From: Adiantum capillus-veneris
Lineage: Eukaryota; Streptophyta; Polypodiopsida; Polypodiales; Pteridaceae
NCBI GenBank assembly: GCA_014529385.2
Contig: CM043944.1
Span: 173,540,740 to 173,604,739 of the forward strand
Reading direction: 5' to 3'
DNA: 64,000 nt
Position numbers and translations under genes: made by a program. Below, one piece after another: positions 10,500 through 22,792 of this stretch. The notes below the pieces were generated by a model. The model was given only the letters and a program-made list of their open reading frames with translations. It did no database searches and was not told the origin of the DNA. The stretch's first letter is position 1. Each line of letters begins with the position of its first letter.

Positions 10500-11342
10500 A
10501 AAATCTTATAAAAACCCCAATTGTAGATTATCACCTCTCTCTAGGTGATGGTCACAAAGGCCCACCTAGGATTTTTCATTTTTTAAATCCTCCTAAAACA
10601 AAGCAAGTGTCAACCATCTGGGACCCACCACCTTGCTTTGTCTCCCCTGATTAAGGCCCTAAATCTAATCAGATTACCCTAACCTAAAGCAGCCAGCACC
10701 TATAAAAAGGCACTGAGAGGTCACTATCGGGAGGGTCGGCACTTGGTAACATTTTGGTGGGAGGGATTGGCAACACTTGTATCAAGAGACAGGGCATTTA
10801 GTGTAGCATTGTGGAAATGAGCACTATGCGAAGAAGCCATGTCTACACCTTGACTCCAATGGTCGCCACACACACACACACTCACGCTAGCAGAAATCCC
10901 TGTGTCTATGAGTCACCTCTAGAGAACTCACTATTAGGCTCACTATCTCTCTCTCTATCTCTCTATCACCATGGTTGCCACCTTGCCCAAAATAAGGTTG
11001 ATGTAAATATTGCATGAAAATAGTTTTCCCTCACACCCCGATGGTTTTCATCACCTACGTCTCTGTGTGTGTGTGTGTAGAGTTTGTGTTATTTGAAATC
11101 ACTGTTGTCCGCGTCCCAACTGCTCAAACCTAGGTGGTGCCCCCCGTTCGCTTCACCGTGGCCGGCTTGGCGTGCATCGACTCCTGGCGTTTTGAGGACG
11201 TCGAGGTCTGCGTCGTACTTTGCGCTCGTCACAACCACTAACCTTAGTTGCTGGTTTCTTTCTCTTGATTTTTATTTAATTTTTGGGACCCTCTTTTTGA
11301 AGTCACAAATGGTCACACATCGTATGGCCAATATGAAATGGC
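10500..11342 (+). other. Promoter-like and LTR-like sequence ending in a PBS-like motif
   Basis: A TATAAAAAGG box lies at 10701-10710. An inverted repeat (AAAGCAAG ... CTTGCTTT) lies near 10600-10641. CTAGGTGGTGCCCCCC near 11130-11145 resembles the G1 primer-binding site. This could be the right part of a plus-strand LTR with a short leader, truncated at 11343 where G2 sequence starts. There is no second LTR copy to prove it and no gene is seen. Confidence 0.3.
10701..10710 (+). promoter_or_regulatory. TATA box candidate
   Basis: TATAAAAAGG sits in a GC-mixed context about 430 bases before a PBS-like motif, a layout expected within an LTR. Confidence 0.35.
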
Positions 11343-12989
11343 CTGAGCAGATTGCTACTCAGTCTGGCTCACTACAGCTTTCTCAGTGTTTACTATCTTG
11401 ACCTGGCTTTCTATCTGCTTCGAAAACTCACTGCTTTTTATCAATGTAGTCTTTGGCTTCTTTGAACTGCCAGCCTGTTCTGCAGTTGCTCTCCTTTTCA
11501 GGTCGGTTGAAATGGTTTGACTGTCTATTTCCTCATCGTCCGAGGACAGTTCAATGTTCTTTGGTTCAGAAATTGGCTTCTCACTCCAAGCCTTCTTTAC
11601 CTGCTCATTAACATCTGCAGCAGTAGCCCAATACAGGAATTGCCAAACATACCAGGCCTTGAAAACATTTTGAGATTTTAGCTTGGCAGTCTACTGGAGT
11701 ACATTATGCGAGAGAATTTGACAAAGGTTAATAGGAACCTGTGGATCCAATATCTTGGCCAACAGCATAGCAAACAATTTTTCGGATACATACGTTGGGT
11801 TGTTTTTAAGGCTTACTGCTTCGGCTACAAACATGTAAGCAGTGGAGGCTTCCAGTCCTGCTACTGGAACTCCTTGAGCACTTGCCTTGCGCTTGTATCT
11901 AGCCGTTTCATCCTCCTTCAGAGCTATACTTATCTACTGCATAGTTGCCACAGAAGGTTTGGGCTCATTGGGCATTCAGAATGCAAATGCTGTGGCTTCT
12001 GGTGTCACTAACACCTTCCTACTATTTACCATGGCACTGTCATTTTCAGCATCGAAGGAATCAAGAACTTGCTTGATGATCTCTGCATCAAAAGAAATTC
12101 TTGTAGCTTGCAACACAACTCAAAGATCCCAGAGTTGTAGTAGAGTCATTGCTTGATCAGTAAATACATAACGCTGGATTTTACTGTACGGGATAATGGG
12201 AAGGCTTGCCTTTGCCTTAGCAACTATAGCATGGGTTTCCTCAAGAGACTCCTGCATCTTCTCTGAGCGTTTCCTTCTACCCATACACTTTGAGGTCGAT
12301 GACGATGAAACACGCGAAGGAGAAGATCACTTACTTGTCGTGTCAAAGCCGTTTCCTGGTGTCGCTGGCAAGGCTAGCTGACAGTCAACTGTCTCGTTAG
12401 AGGTTGAAGTTTGCGGCTGTAGCGAAGAAACCTCGGAGCTTGGAGATGGCGAATGGTTAATAGGAGGAAAGCGTCGCACAGGGGATTTATGAGGAAAAAT
12501 GCTAACTCTCCTGACTGTTATACGTGTTCGCGCCATAAAAGCTCCACCACTCGCCGCTCCTAGACTTGTGTGCGTCATTGCTATCGTGGCACACATGCAT
12601 TGGACAAGACTACGACCCATCCTTGAAATAATTACCACTGGCGTGCCATTTGATCGTTGGGCGCTTAAAAATTGGAAAGTGTGTCCATACTGGTACTGGA
12701 TTGATTTCCAGTCTGGCTCGACCATACTGGTACTGATTCTAAGGTCAGCCTGATCTGGTCCTTTTGGTATTGGTTCTGAAGTTAGGATTGGTTGCACATT
12801 AAAAAGTCCAAAAATGTCTGATTCTAATATCTCTTCATCAGCAACCTCCAGTTCCTTAGTACCTTGTACTGGCCCAGTTTCTCTGGTCTCTGAATAATAA
12901 AGCTTGATCTTTGCTCCATTATACTCCTGGCAACATCAATCCAGATAAATCTTTCAGTTTGACTGTGCCATTGGAGAAGACCCAGTCTA
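11343..12989 (-). pseudogene. G2 copy a: ORF3 fragment and pol tail
   Basis: On the minus strand this matches 24390-26055 (copy c). It covers the end of pol and most of ORF3, the extra ORF that follows integrase in this family. The best open piece is 12327-12797 minus (156 codons). The rest is broken by stops and frameshifts. It is truncated within the ORF3 C-terminal region at 11343 and ends abruptly at 12989, in the middle of the pol C-terminus; the missing continuation resumes at 14914. At the ORF3 junction near 12172, copy a keeps a CAG codon where copies b and c have TAG. Confidence 0.7.
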
Positions 12990-14913
12990 CTGAGGCGGTC
13001 CGGGGCGGGCAACAAGAAGAGCGGCCTCTAAACACCCTTCGAGGCTCCCATGCTGCTCAATTGGGGCTGGGGCAAGCACAATCAGAGACAACAACAACCC
13101 ACAGCCAGAAACCAAACAAGAAAAGGGGCACCACCTAGTTGTAGATGCGAACTAGGACGCACGTGATATCTCCTTGTACTCAAACGCACAAAGAGAGGGG
13201 AATGCAAGATAGCCACACACACCAAACACAAACATTCACCATGCCAGAGAGAGGTAAAAGTGTACAAATCAACTTGAGCAACTCAGTCTTAGCCTTAAAG
13301 ACTAGATGCACACAAAGCTTGATGAGAAATAGAGAGACAACACAAAACTTGACCTTGTTGCCAATACACAAATTGTCTTAGGGTCACGGGAGCCCTCTCA
13401 CCGAGCACCCTCTTACAATTTACCTTTTAGGCAAACAATTCAACAAGCCCTCAAACCACCAAGCATGAAATGGCACAACAAACTTCAAGGACAATATACC
13501 TTCAACCACCTGATGAGCCAACTTATCAAGTCAATTTGGAGAGAAGAGTCGTAGTTGCAGCATACAATTGCACCCAAAACTATGAATCTTATTTATGGAC
13601 AAGAGTAGGCTACAAGTGTGATTGCTGAGTATAGTATCACTCCACTCCTCTAGATGGCATAACTAACTTCAAGCTTTTCCATGCACCTATGTGTAGTGAT
13701 GGAATAGAGCACTCACAATGCACACACTCTACACAACTAGGTTTGAAGAGTGGTGTGTTATGTGTTGAGAATGGTGTGGTGTAGTGTGATCATGTGTTGT
13801 TTTACAAGGGAGAGAAGGGTTCTATTTATAGGTTTTAGAAGCCTCGATTAGGATTAGGCATAATCAAGTTTATTTGAAAGAATAAAAGATTATCCATATT
13901 TTTATTTTTTTTATGAGGGTGGGTCTCTCTTGTCCTTTGAGTCACATGGATGTGGGTTCAAGGGAAGAGAATTATTGAGGACGAAAGGAGAGAGGATTGA
14001 GTGAATAATTGGGGAGTGCCTACTCTAGTAGAGGGTGCAATTTACAATAAGGTTAGTGGTTAGTAGTTAGTAATTATCACTAAAAAATATTTACAAAATC
14101 ATTCACCAAATGGTGAGATATATGATGAGAAAAGTTAGAGAAGGGATGAGCTTGTAAAGAGAGGTTGAAGCTTTGGAGAAGTTGACATTCACCTCTTTAT
14201 AGCACCGGAAGAAGAAGCAGTCAGCATGGCGAAGCAGCGCGTGTCGATGAAGCTATGTTATTTCAAACCTTGGAAAATTCATGATAAAAGCCTTCATTTG
14301 CAGAGGTTATCCTTGGATTTTTGCTGATTTTTTGAATTTCTTTACAAAGTTGAAGAGAGTATGGTAATATGGACATATATGTAGAGAGAAAGGGGGACAC
14401 ATAGGGTGTAGAAATGGAGGATGAAGGCTATGGAGGTGTGAGAGATGTGGCAATGGTGAAGAGGGTGAATTAGGACATGGGAGTTGCAGGTTTGGGAGTG
14501 GGAAGGAGAGGGAGGAGTGTGTGTGAAAGAGGAAAATGATAAAGTGGAAGAGAGAGTGTGGCTGCATAGCATGGGCAAACTAGGTTCCACCAATAAAATC
14601 ATAGCTCACAGCTCGTAGCTCAAAAAAATATGAAAAAAATTGAGGTGAAACTTCAGCTCACGAGCTAAAACTTTTGTTTGTATCACCTTTTCAAATTCGG
14701 GGAGCATGTGATCTTTAAAAATTCAGCAAAACCGACTGTTTTTTCCACTGCCGAATGACTAGCTAGCTGAGGGTTTTTAAGAAAATATGGAGAAAGTCCC
14801 TAACTCACACACGCCCATGTACAGTGAAATGGTAGGGATAACCAAAATGTTTGAGTGATTTGATAGGGTGAGGTAGCTTACTATGGCAATTATGGAAAGC
14901 CAAAAAACGGCTA
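12990..14913 (-). mobile_element. 1.9-kb insertion splitting G2 copy a; LTR-like, class unproven
   Basis: Copy c is continuous across this point (near 26045), whereas copy a is split between CCCAGTCT and ACCTCAAAAGG. The inserted DNA runs TGAGGC...CTATCA and is flanked by CTAC on both sides, a possible 4-bp target duplication. On the minus strand it contains a TATAAATAG box (13822-13830) and, near 13140-13120, a CTAGGTGGTGCCCC motif like a primer-binding site. It may therefore be an LTR plus a short leader. No gag or pol is visible, and small ORFs near 14307-14602 are low-complexity. Confidence 0.45.
13822..13830 (-). promoter_or_regulatory. TATA box candidate (minus strand)
   Basis: TATAAATAG on the minus strand, with a CA-rich pyrimidine stretch following in the sense direction, as in plant Pol II promoters and LTRs. 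Confidence 0.35.
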
Positions 14914-15898
14914 TCACTACCTCAAAAGGTCTTGCCCAGGCAATTTTCAAGTTCGGCTTCTTTGGACCCAGTTTAGACTGATATAGAAGCACTAAGTCTC
15001 CTTTCTGGAATTCTCGAACTTTAATTCGACGATCATTCCAGTGCTTCCTTCGTTGTTCAATTTCTTGTTCCAACTTAGCCCTTTGCCTGAGTTCATCTAA
15101 TTGCATCAGTTCATCCAGCCTCTTCTTAAGATTATGGTTGAAGTCTAACCCATACTTCACAACCATTCTCAGACTGGGGATCACAAATTCCATAGGAACC
15201 ACAGCTTCAATACCATACACCATTCTGAATGGTGTCATTCCAGTAGTTACCTTATAAGTTGTCCGATAAGCCCATAGAGCAGTCTGAAGTTTCAAATCCC
15301 ACTAATCTGGTTTCTTTTGCACCACTTTTGTGAGAATAGTCTTTATTGTCTTGTTGCTACTTTTAGCATGTCCATTGCATCTGGGATAATAAGGAGTACA
15401 TTTTCGATGCTTGACTGAAAGCATATCCAATAGGATTTTTATAGTGTCATTGATAAAATGTGTTCCTTGATCGGTCACAATCTCTACTAGACATCCTTAT
15501 CGGCAGACAATATTCTCAAATAGAAACCTTGCAGTTGACTTGGCTGTGTTGTCAGGAAGATCCTTAGCTTCAACCCACTTGGTAACATAACATGTAGCCA
15601 TTACTATGTACTTGTTCTTCCTGGTAGTTACCTTCTTAAAAGGTCCCATAAAATCCAGTCCCCATTTCATGAATGCTCCCAGTGGTTGTATTCGCATCAA
15701 GGGAGTCATATCTGCAGCTGTTGGTCGAGCTATTCTGTGGCATACTTCACAAGTTTTACAAAAACTTCTAACATCAAAAATCAGTGTTTGCCACCACAGA
15801 CCAGCTTGCAGAATCTTCTTGTAGGTTACTTCGTTGGAAAAGTGTCCACCAAACTCACCATAAGGCGCTTCTGAAATCACTTGCATTCTTCCTTCCAT
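14914..15898 (-). pseudogene. pol: G2 copy a: integrase
   Basis: Two open pieces (15497-15898 and 14914-15295) cover the zinc finger ([10 protein letters not shown] to CKTCEVC), the core ([12 protein letters not shown] and VTDQGTHF) and the C-terminal domain (WAYRTTYKVTTGMTPFRMVYG). Integrase would insert element cDNA into the genome. There are stops between the pieces. At the third catalytic position this copy reads AKSSN where copy c has AESSN, so the catalytic Glu is replaced by Lys. The C-terminal domain is cut by the insertion ending at 14913. Confidence 0.85.
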
Positions 15899-15972
15899 AG
15901 GGACATATCGTCTAAGTATACCATCGACACCCAGTCAATAAAGTAATCCTCCTATGATAGTACTTTTTATGA

Positions 15973-16806
15973 TCAGAGCTTTCTTTTGATTCTGCTTGCA
16001 ATCTCTGGAAAGGCACCTTGGGAAAGGAATTGATAAATATAATACCATTCAGGATCCACTGACTCTTCTGCCTCTAACTGAAATAAATAAGCATCCACTG
16101 GTTCATCTCTCAAGGGTGATTCTGAATATCCTTCCATAATTCTTGAAAGAAAATCAGCTCCACAATGGTTTCGGCCAGGCTTATGGAAAATTGTGAATTC
16201 AACTTCCATAAGGAACATCATCCATCTTATCAGCCTGCCTTGAATAATGACTTTGTTAATCAGAAACAGAAGAGCTTGATGGTCCACATGAAAATGGAAT
16301 AACTTTCCCAACAGGTAATGCCTGAACTTTGTGGCGCTAAAAACCATTCCGAGGGCTTCTCTCTCAGTAGTCACATAGCCTTGTTTAGCTTGACTGAATC
16401 TGCGACTAGCAAAATAAACCGGATAGTCCTTTCTGCCATCTGGCTGAGCTAATATTGCCCCCATTGCCAATCCCAAAGCATTTACATGTACGTGGAAAAT
16501 AATATACCAATTTGGCTGCCTAAGGACTGGTTTACTCGTACTGGCTTTTTTCAGATTCTGGAAACTCTCCTGACACTCATCAGTTATGTTGAACTTACTG
16601 GTCTTCTTTGTAAGCTCATATAGTGGTACTGCTTGAGAAGCAAACTTGTGTACAAATCTTCTATAGAAATTCACATAATCCAGGAAAGAACTCAACTCTG
16701 AAGCAGTTCTGGGTGCTTTAGCTTGCTGAACACACTGTATTTTGTCACATGTCCCAGTAGCTGTCCCTTCCAGACTAGAAACACAGATTTGAATCGATTC
16801 AAACAA
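15973..16806 (-). pseudogene. pol: G2 copy a: RT connection and RNase H
   Basis: This shows the RNase H of gypsy elements: HVHVNALGLAMGAILAQPDG, YFASRRFSQAKQGYVTTEREALG, and VDHQALLFLINK followed by GRNHCGADFLSR. The frame begins past a 31-bp deletion (site near 16745-16750), relative to copy c, that shifts RT out of frame with RNase H. There is no second RNase H, unlike G1. Confidence 0.85.
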
Positions 16807-17723
16807 ATCCGCTTCTCCTGACAGCGTTTGAAAACCATTTCTAGGAATAGAAGGTGTTGTTTCTCATCTGAATAGACAGTGAAGTCATCCATGAAAATGG
16901 TGAGGAACCGATGAATAAATTCATTAAACATCTCCATCATACACCGTTGTAGAGTAGCTGGTGAATTGCACAGGGCAAAAGGCATCACCAAATACATGAA
17001 GGCTCCCCACTCAGTGATGAATGTGGTCTTGGCTCTATCTTCAGGAGCGATCTGTAACTGGTTATAGCCGCTATAACCATCCATGAAGCTATACATCTCA
17101 TATCCTGCGATCTCATCAAGCAACATATCAGTAAAAGGTAAGGGAAATGGATCCTTAATAGTCTGGGCAATTAGTTTCCTATAGTCGACACAAACTCTCA
17201 ATTTTCCATTCTTCTTGGGGACAACGACTATGGGAAATAGCCAATCACTGCTTGCCACTTCCGTAATGAACCCAGCCTTGAAAAGATTATCAATATCCTC
17301 CTTGACCTTCTTTGCATAGTTGGGGTTCATCCGGTATGTTTGCAATCTTACTGGCCTATCGTCCGGTTTTAGTGGTATTCGGTGCTGACAGACTTCTGGA
17401 TCTACTCCCTTCAGATATGTATGTTCCCAGGAAAACAGATCTTTATAGTTATGGAACATCTTCCGTGCCTTTTCCTTCATTGCCGGGTGGAGGTGCTTGT
17501 TAACCTTGATCATTCTGGGACTTTCCTCTGATCCTAGGTGCCACTCTTCTACTTCTTGGTCGTCTGGAAGCAACCGGTTTGGTCCGCCTCCTTTTCGTTT
17601 GGTTGATTCTTCAGCATAATTCCAGGATGGTCCATTCATTTTTGAATCATTATTTTGATCCAAGGGGTACTCGTCAGAACATACTGGTTCCTCTACTATA
17701 CCAGTATCAGCTGGTTCCACCAT
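16692..17723 (-). pseudogene. pol: G2 copy a: reverse transcriptase
   Basis: The RT domain shows KNGKLRVCVDYRKL, the FMDGYSGYNQL palm block, MPFALCNSPATLQR and the catalytic IFMDDFTVYSD box. Upstream is an acidic protease-RT linker. The frame derails after GQLLGHV because of the 31-bp deletion. The part from 17327 to 18443 is virtually identical to 30754-31868 of copy e. Confidence 0.87.
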
Positions 17724-17792
17724 CCTTCCAGTTAGCTGAACTGTTCTTTTCCCTTTATTGACTTCCGTAAACTGATCAGGGAATTGTCTCTT

Positions 17793-18443
17793 CTATTTAT
17801 CAGCCTGCTCTTTGTTCAGCAAGACTGCATTCAAGTCGATTTCTGCCAAAGGGAATATGTTCATAGCTGCTAGCATTGGCTCGATTTTCTTGGCTCTATA
17901 CTTCTGACACAACTCCTTCGGCCTCAATTCCTTTTTCCAGCTCCTGGTATTGTACGTCTGAATTTGGATTCTGCCACTGGCCCCTTCTATGGTCAAAGTT
18001 TGGTTTGCATAGTCATGAACAGCATGTGTTGTTCCCAACCATGGGCGCCCTAGTAGCATTCCATATGCTCCCTGCACATCCAGGACTAGGAAACTGGTTT
18101 TAAATTTCTCCCTCCCAACTCTTATCTGCATGTTTTCAATCATACCCGTTGCCTGTACGACTCTATGATCTGCCATTCTTACTTTGAATGGTGCTGGTTT
18201 CATATTAGTGATACCCATTCTTTGCTGAGGACGGGCTCCCATTATGTTGACTCCTGCCCCTCCATCCAGGATAACACTTGAGAGAGGTTCCCACTGCTTC
18301 CTGACCTTGTAGTCTACCTGAATAAGTGGAAATTCATCATCTCGGATAGCCGTCAGGTCCACTGTTCTGGCCTCTACCTCAGCTTTCCTGCGCTGTCTGA
18401 TAAAGTTGGCCACCTCAAGCAAGGTTTTTCTTATATCCTCCAG
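17793..18443 (-). pseudogene. G2 copy a: protease and linker
   Basis: A retropepsin-like segment with the active-site region VILDGGAGVNIM and the LLGRPWLGTTHAVHDY end motif. Just beyond it a TAG lies where copy b has CAG; copy e shares this TAG. The copy stops at 18443, head-to-head with the plus-strand copy b. Confidence 0.8.
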
Positions 18444-19960
18444 CTCCTTGAGTGAAAGACTCTTCTCTCAGTTTGAAGTTTTCAGCAATGTCACCAAAAT
18501 CCATTTGTGGCCGAAAATCTACCATTCGTGTAAACCCCATTCCTAAGGAGTCAGGAAGAGTGTCTGACCCCAAGCAAGAGAAGATGACAGACATTGAGGC
18601 TCAGGAGGAGCATAGTCAGGCTGATGAGGCGCAGGAATCACAGTACTCCAGTCATTCTTGACACCGACGGGCAGAACGGGAAGCATGGAAGGCAAAGAGT
18701 TCCAAGAGTTCTCAGTCTCGGCAGAGAGATGAGGATACCAAGGGCAGTAACGGAAGTCACCGTACTTCTAGCAGAAAAACTAGAGAAGACACTGACACTG
18801 AGACAGAGACAGGGATTGATTGGGATGCTGACACTCAAAATTGCAAGAAGGCTCCCAAGCGTCATTCTCAATCCAAGAAGACAAGTGGCAGGATCAGTAG
18901 TAATCTAAATGATTACATAGCTTCCCTGAAGATTTCCTTTCCAATATTCAAAGGGGGGGAAAAGGATGATCCACATGTTCACATACAAGCTTTCGAGCAG
19001 TATGCTGAACTAAAAAACATTGATGAAGATGATTGGGGGGAATATTTTCCACAAACCTTGAAGAAAGCAACGAGGAAATGGTATCACCATTACCCTGCAT
19101 GCCAGCTGAGATCATATAACAAATTGCTTAAGGCCTTCAAATTGGAATATTCCGACAATAGAGGGGACGAAGATATTCTTTGTGAATTAGATAAGATCAA
19201 ACAGAGGAATTTGTGAGTTCGCAGCTATGTGGAAAAGATAAAAGAGCTAACCAGGTAGTTGTTGCAAGAACCGCCATCTGAGAAGAGATTGAGGGCATGG
19301 TTCCTGAATGGGTTCAGAATCAAGAAGCTTAGGGAACAAGAAGTACCAGCCCCTACAAAAAAATTCAATGATTTGGTACAAAGGGCATTAAAACTTGAAC
19401 AGTAGGCTAAGAAGGAAAAGAGCCACAAGAAGCGAAGGACCAGTAGCAGTAGCTCTGCTACTGAAACTTCTGATTCCAGTGAAATGTCCAGTAGCTCCGA
19501 GAGCAGCTCTAATGAACGAGCAAAAGAGAAATCAAAGAAGGGATCCTGGACCAAGAAAATTGAAGAGATGGCTAGGTAGATTGCAAAAATTAGCCACACA
19601 AGACAGCCAGTTTGAAAGATGGAGACTTGGAGTTCAAGATGCAAATCCAAGGACCATATCTCCACTGAATGTCCACAATGTACCTATTGCATCAGAATCC
19701 ACCATTTTAAGAAAGGAAAGGATATGTCAGTGGTTGCCTACATTGAACCAGTGAAGGTAGAACCAGTCAAAGTATCTCAAGACGAGAGACCAGGTACCAG
19801 TGGTACTGGTCAAGGACGTGGCCGATACCAACCAGGAATGGGCAGAGGCAAAGGATGGAAAGAGTGGAAGCACTGCAAAAGAAGAATGGCAGTGTGAAGA
19901 TACCAGTTCTTCAAGCTCTAACTATCATTCTGACCAAGAGAGAGAAGAAATTCATGTGAA
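18444..19960 (+). pseudogene. gag: G2 copy b: gag
   Basis: A plus-strand Gag region split over frames. Its charged N-terminal region (SSKSSQSRQRDEDTKG) aligns with copy e at 33344-33697. A capsid block follows at about 18940-19420 (ISFPIFKGG, KWYHHYPACQLRSYNKLL, YVEKIKELT), then a Ser-rich basic tail and one CCHC knuckle (CKSKDHISTECPQC, near 19640-19680). There are stops at several points, for example TGA at 19214-19216 in the QRNL-VRSY stretch and TAG in the LTR-LLQ stretch, so it is not translatable. The G2 LTR and leader are missing here. Confidence 0.75.
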
Positions 19961-20039
19961 AATTTGTGGTAGAATCTAGAAGCTGACTGTAGAGCTGGAG
20001 GATATAAGAAAAACCTTGCCTGAGGTGGCCAACTTTATC

Positions 20040-20705
20040 AAATAGTGCAGGAAAGCTGAGGCAGAGGCCAGAATAGTGGACCTGACGGCTGTCTGAGATG
20101 ATGAAGTTCCACTTATTCAGATAGACTACAAGGTCAAGAAGCAGTGAGAACCTCTCTCAAGCGTTATCCTGGATGGAGGGGTAGGAGTCAACATAATGGG
20201 AGCCCATCTTCAGCAAAGAATGGGTATCACTAATATGAAACCAGCACCATTCAAAGTAAGAATGGCAGATCATAGAGTAGTACAGGCGACGGGTATGATT
20301 AAAAAAATGCAGATAATCGTTAGGAGGGAGAAGTTCAAAACCAGTTTCCTAGTCCTGGATGTGCAGGGAGCATATGGAATGCTACTAGGGCGCCCATGGT
20401 TGAGAACAACACATGCTGTTCATGACTATGCAAACCAAACCTTGACCATAGAAGGGGCCAGTGGTGGCAGAGTCCAAATTCAGACCAACTATACCAGGAG
20501 CTGGAAAAAGGAGCTGAGACCGAAGGAGTTGTTTCAGAAGTATAGAGCCAAGAAAATCGAGCGAATGCTAGCGGCTATGAACATATTCCCTTTGGCAGAA
20601 ATCGACTTGAATGTAGTCTTGCTGAACAAAGAGCAGGCTGATAAACAGAAGAGACAATTCCTTGATCAGTTTACCGAAGTCAATACAGGGGAAAGATTAG
20701 TTTAG
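20040..20705 (+). pseudogene. G2 copy b: protease
   Basis: The longest piece is 20196-20705. It retains GITNMKPAPFKVRMADHRVVQ, the LVLDVQGAYGMLLGRPWL end motif and the linker. The active-site stretch lies just upstream (near 20167-20195), where it reads DGGVGVNIM. Stops interrupt the segment before that point. Confidence 0.75.
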
Positions 20706-20867
20706 CTAACTGGAAGGATGGTGGAACCAGCTGATACTGGTATAGTAGAGGAACTAGTATGTTATGAAGAGTACCCACTGGATCAGAATAATGATTCAGA
20801 AATGAATGGACCATCCTGGGATTACGGTGAAGAATCAACCAAACGAAAAGGAGGCGGACCAAACTAG

Positions 20868-21770
20868 TTGCTTCCAGACGACCAAGAAGTAGAAGAGTGG
20901 AACCTAGGATCAGAGGAAAATCCCAGAATGATCAAGGTTAACAAGCAGCTCAACCCGGCAATGAAGGAAAACGCACGGAAGATGTTCCATAACTATAAAG
21001 ATGTGTTTGCCTGGAAACATACAGATCTGAAGGGAGTAGATCCTGAAGTCTGTCAGCACCGAATACCACTGAAACCGGACGATAGGCTAGTAAGATTGCA
21101 AAGATATCGGATGAACCCCAACTATGCAAAGAAGGTCAAGGAGGAGATTGATAATCTTCTCAAGGCTGGGTTCATTATGGAAGTGGCAAGCAGTGATTGA
21201 ATATTTCCCATAGTCGTTGTCCCCAAGAAGAATGGAAAATTGAGAATTTGTGTCGACTATAGGAAACTAAATGCCCAGACTATTAAGGATCCATTTCCCT
21301 TACCTTTTAGTGATATGTTGCTTGATGAGATCGCAGGATATGAGATGTATAGCTTCATGGATGGTTATAGCGGCTATAACCAGTTACAGATCGCTCCTGA
21401 AGATAGAGCCAAGACCACATTCATCACTGAGTGGGGAGCCTTCATGTATTTGGTGATGCCTTTTGGCCTGTGCAATTCACCAGCTACTCTACAGCGGTGT
21501 ATGATGGAGATGTTTAATGAATTTCTTCATCGGTTCCTCGCCATTTTCATGGATGACTTCACTGTCTATTCAGATGAGAAACAACACCTTCTATTCCTAG
21601 AAATGGTTTTCAAACGCTGTCAGGAGAAGCGGATTTGTTTGAATCCATTCAAATCTGTGTTTCTAGTCTGGAAGGGACAGCTACTGGGACATGTGACAAT
21701 ATACAGTGTGTTCAGATTGCTAAAGCACCCAGAACTGCTTCAGAGTTGTGTTATTTCCTGGATTATGTGA
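20868..21770 (+). pseudogene. pol: G2 copy b: reverse transcriptase
   Basis: Two pieces (20868-21200 and 21240-21770) cover the RT fingers and palm, including the FMDGYSGYNQL block and the IFMDDFTVYS box. A TGA at 21198-21200 replaces Trp in the conserved SSDW motif. The same 31-bp deletion as in copies a and d (site near 21693-21698) shifts the frame after GQLLGHV. Confidence 0.87.
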
Positions 21771-22780
21771 ATTTCTATAGAAGATTTGTACACAAGTTTG
21801 CTTCTCAAGCAGTACCACTATATGAGCTTACAAAGAAGACCAGTAAGTTCAACATAACTGATGAGTGTGAGGAGAGTTTCCAGAATCTGAAAAAAGCCAG
21901 TACGAGTAAACTAGTCCTTAGGCAGCCAAATTGGTATATTATTTTCCACGTACATGCAAATGCTTCGGGATTGGCAATGGGGGCAATATTAGCTCAGCCA
22001 GATGGCAGAAAGGACTATTCGGTTTATTTTGCTAGTCATAGATTCAGTCAGGCTGAACAAGGCTATGTGACTACTGAGAGAGAAGCCCTCGGAATGGTTT
22101 TTAGTGCCACGAAGTTCAGGCATTACCTGTTGGGAAAGTTATTCCATTTTTATGTGGACCATCAAGCTCTTCTGTTTCTGATTAACAAAGTCATTATTCA
22201 AGGTAGGCTGATAAGATTGATGATGTTCCTTATGGAATTTGAATTCAGAATTTTCCATAAGCCTAGCCGAAACCATTGTGGAGCTGATTTTCTTTCAAGA
22301 AGTACGGAAGGATATTCAGAATCACCCTTGAGAGATGAACCAGTGGATGCTGATTTATTTCAGTTAGAGGTAGAAGAGTCGGTGGATCCTAAATGGTATG
22401 ATATTTATCAATTCCTTTCCCTAGGTGCCTTTCCAGAGGATTGGAAGCAGAATCAGAAGAAATCTCTGATGGTAAAATGTACTATCATAGGAGGATTACT
22501 TTATCGACTGGGTGTCGATGGTATACTTCGACGATGTGTGCCTATGGAAGGAAGATTGCAAGTGATTTCAGAAGTGCCTTATGGTGAGTCTGGTGGACAC
22601 TTTTCCAACGAAGTAACCTACAAGAAGATTCTGCAAGCTGGTCTGTGGTGGCAAACACTGATTGCTGATGTCAAAAGTTTTTGTAAAACTTGTGACATAT
22701 GCCAAAGAATGGGTCGACCAACAGCTACAGATATGACTCCCTTGATGCCAATACAACCACTGGGAGTATTCATGAAATAG
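21635..22780 (+). pseudogene. pol: G2 copy b: RNase H and integrase zinc finger
   Basis: 381 open codons carry RNase H (VHANASGLAMGAIL, TEREALGMVF, VDHQALLFLINK) and the integrase N-terminal zinc finger ([13 protein letters not shown] to CKTCDIC). It ends at TAG 22778-22780, replacing Trp just before the GLDFMGP-type integrase core motif. Confidence 0.87.
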
Positions 22781-22792
22781 GGACTGGGTTTT

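Noticed and set aside
14307-14602. Ser/His/Pro-rich minus-strand ORFs
   Set aside because: Two overlapping frames of low-complexity sequence inside the insertion, without any domain.
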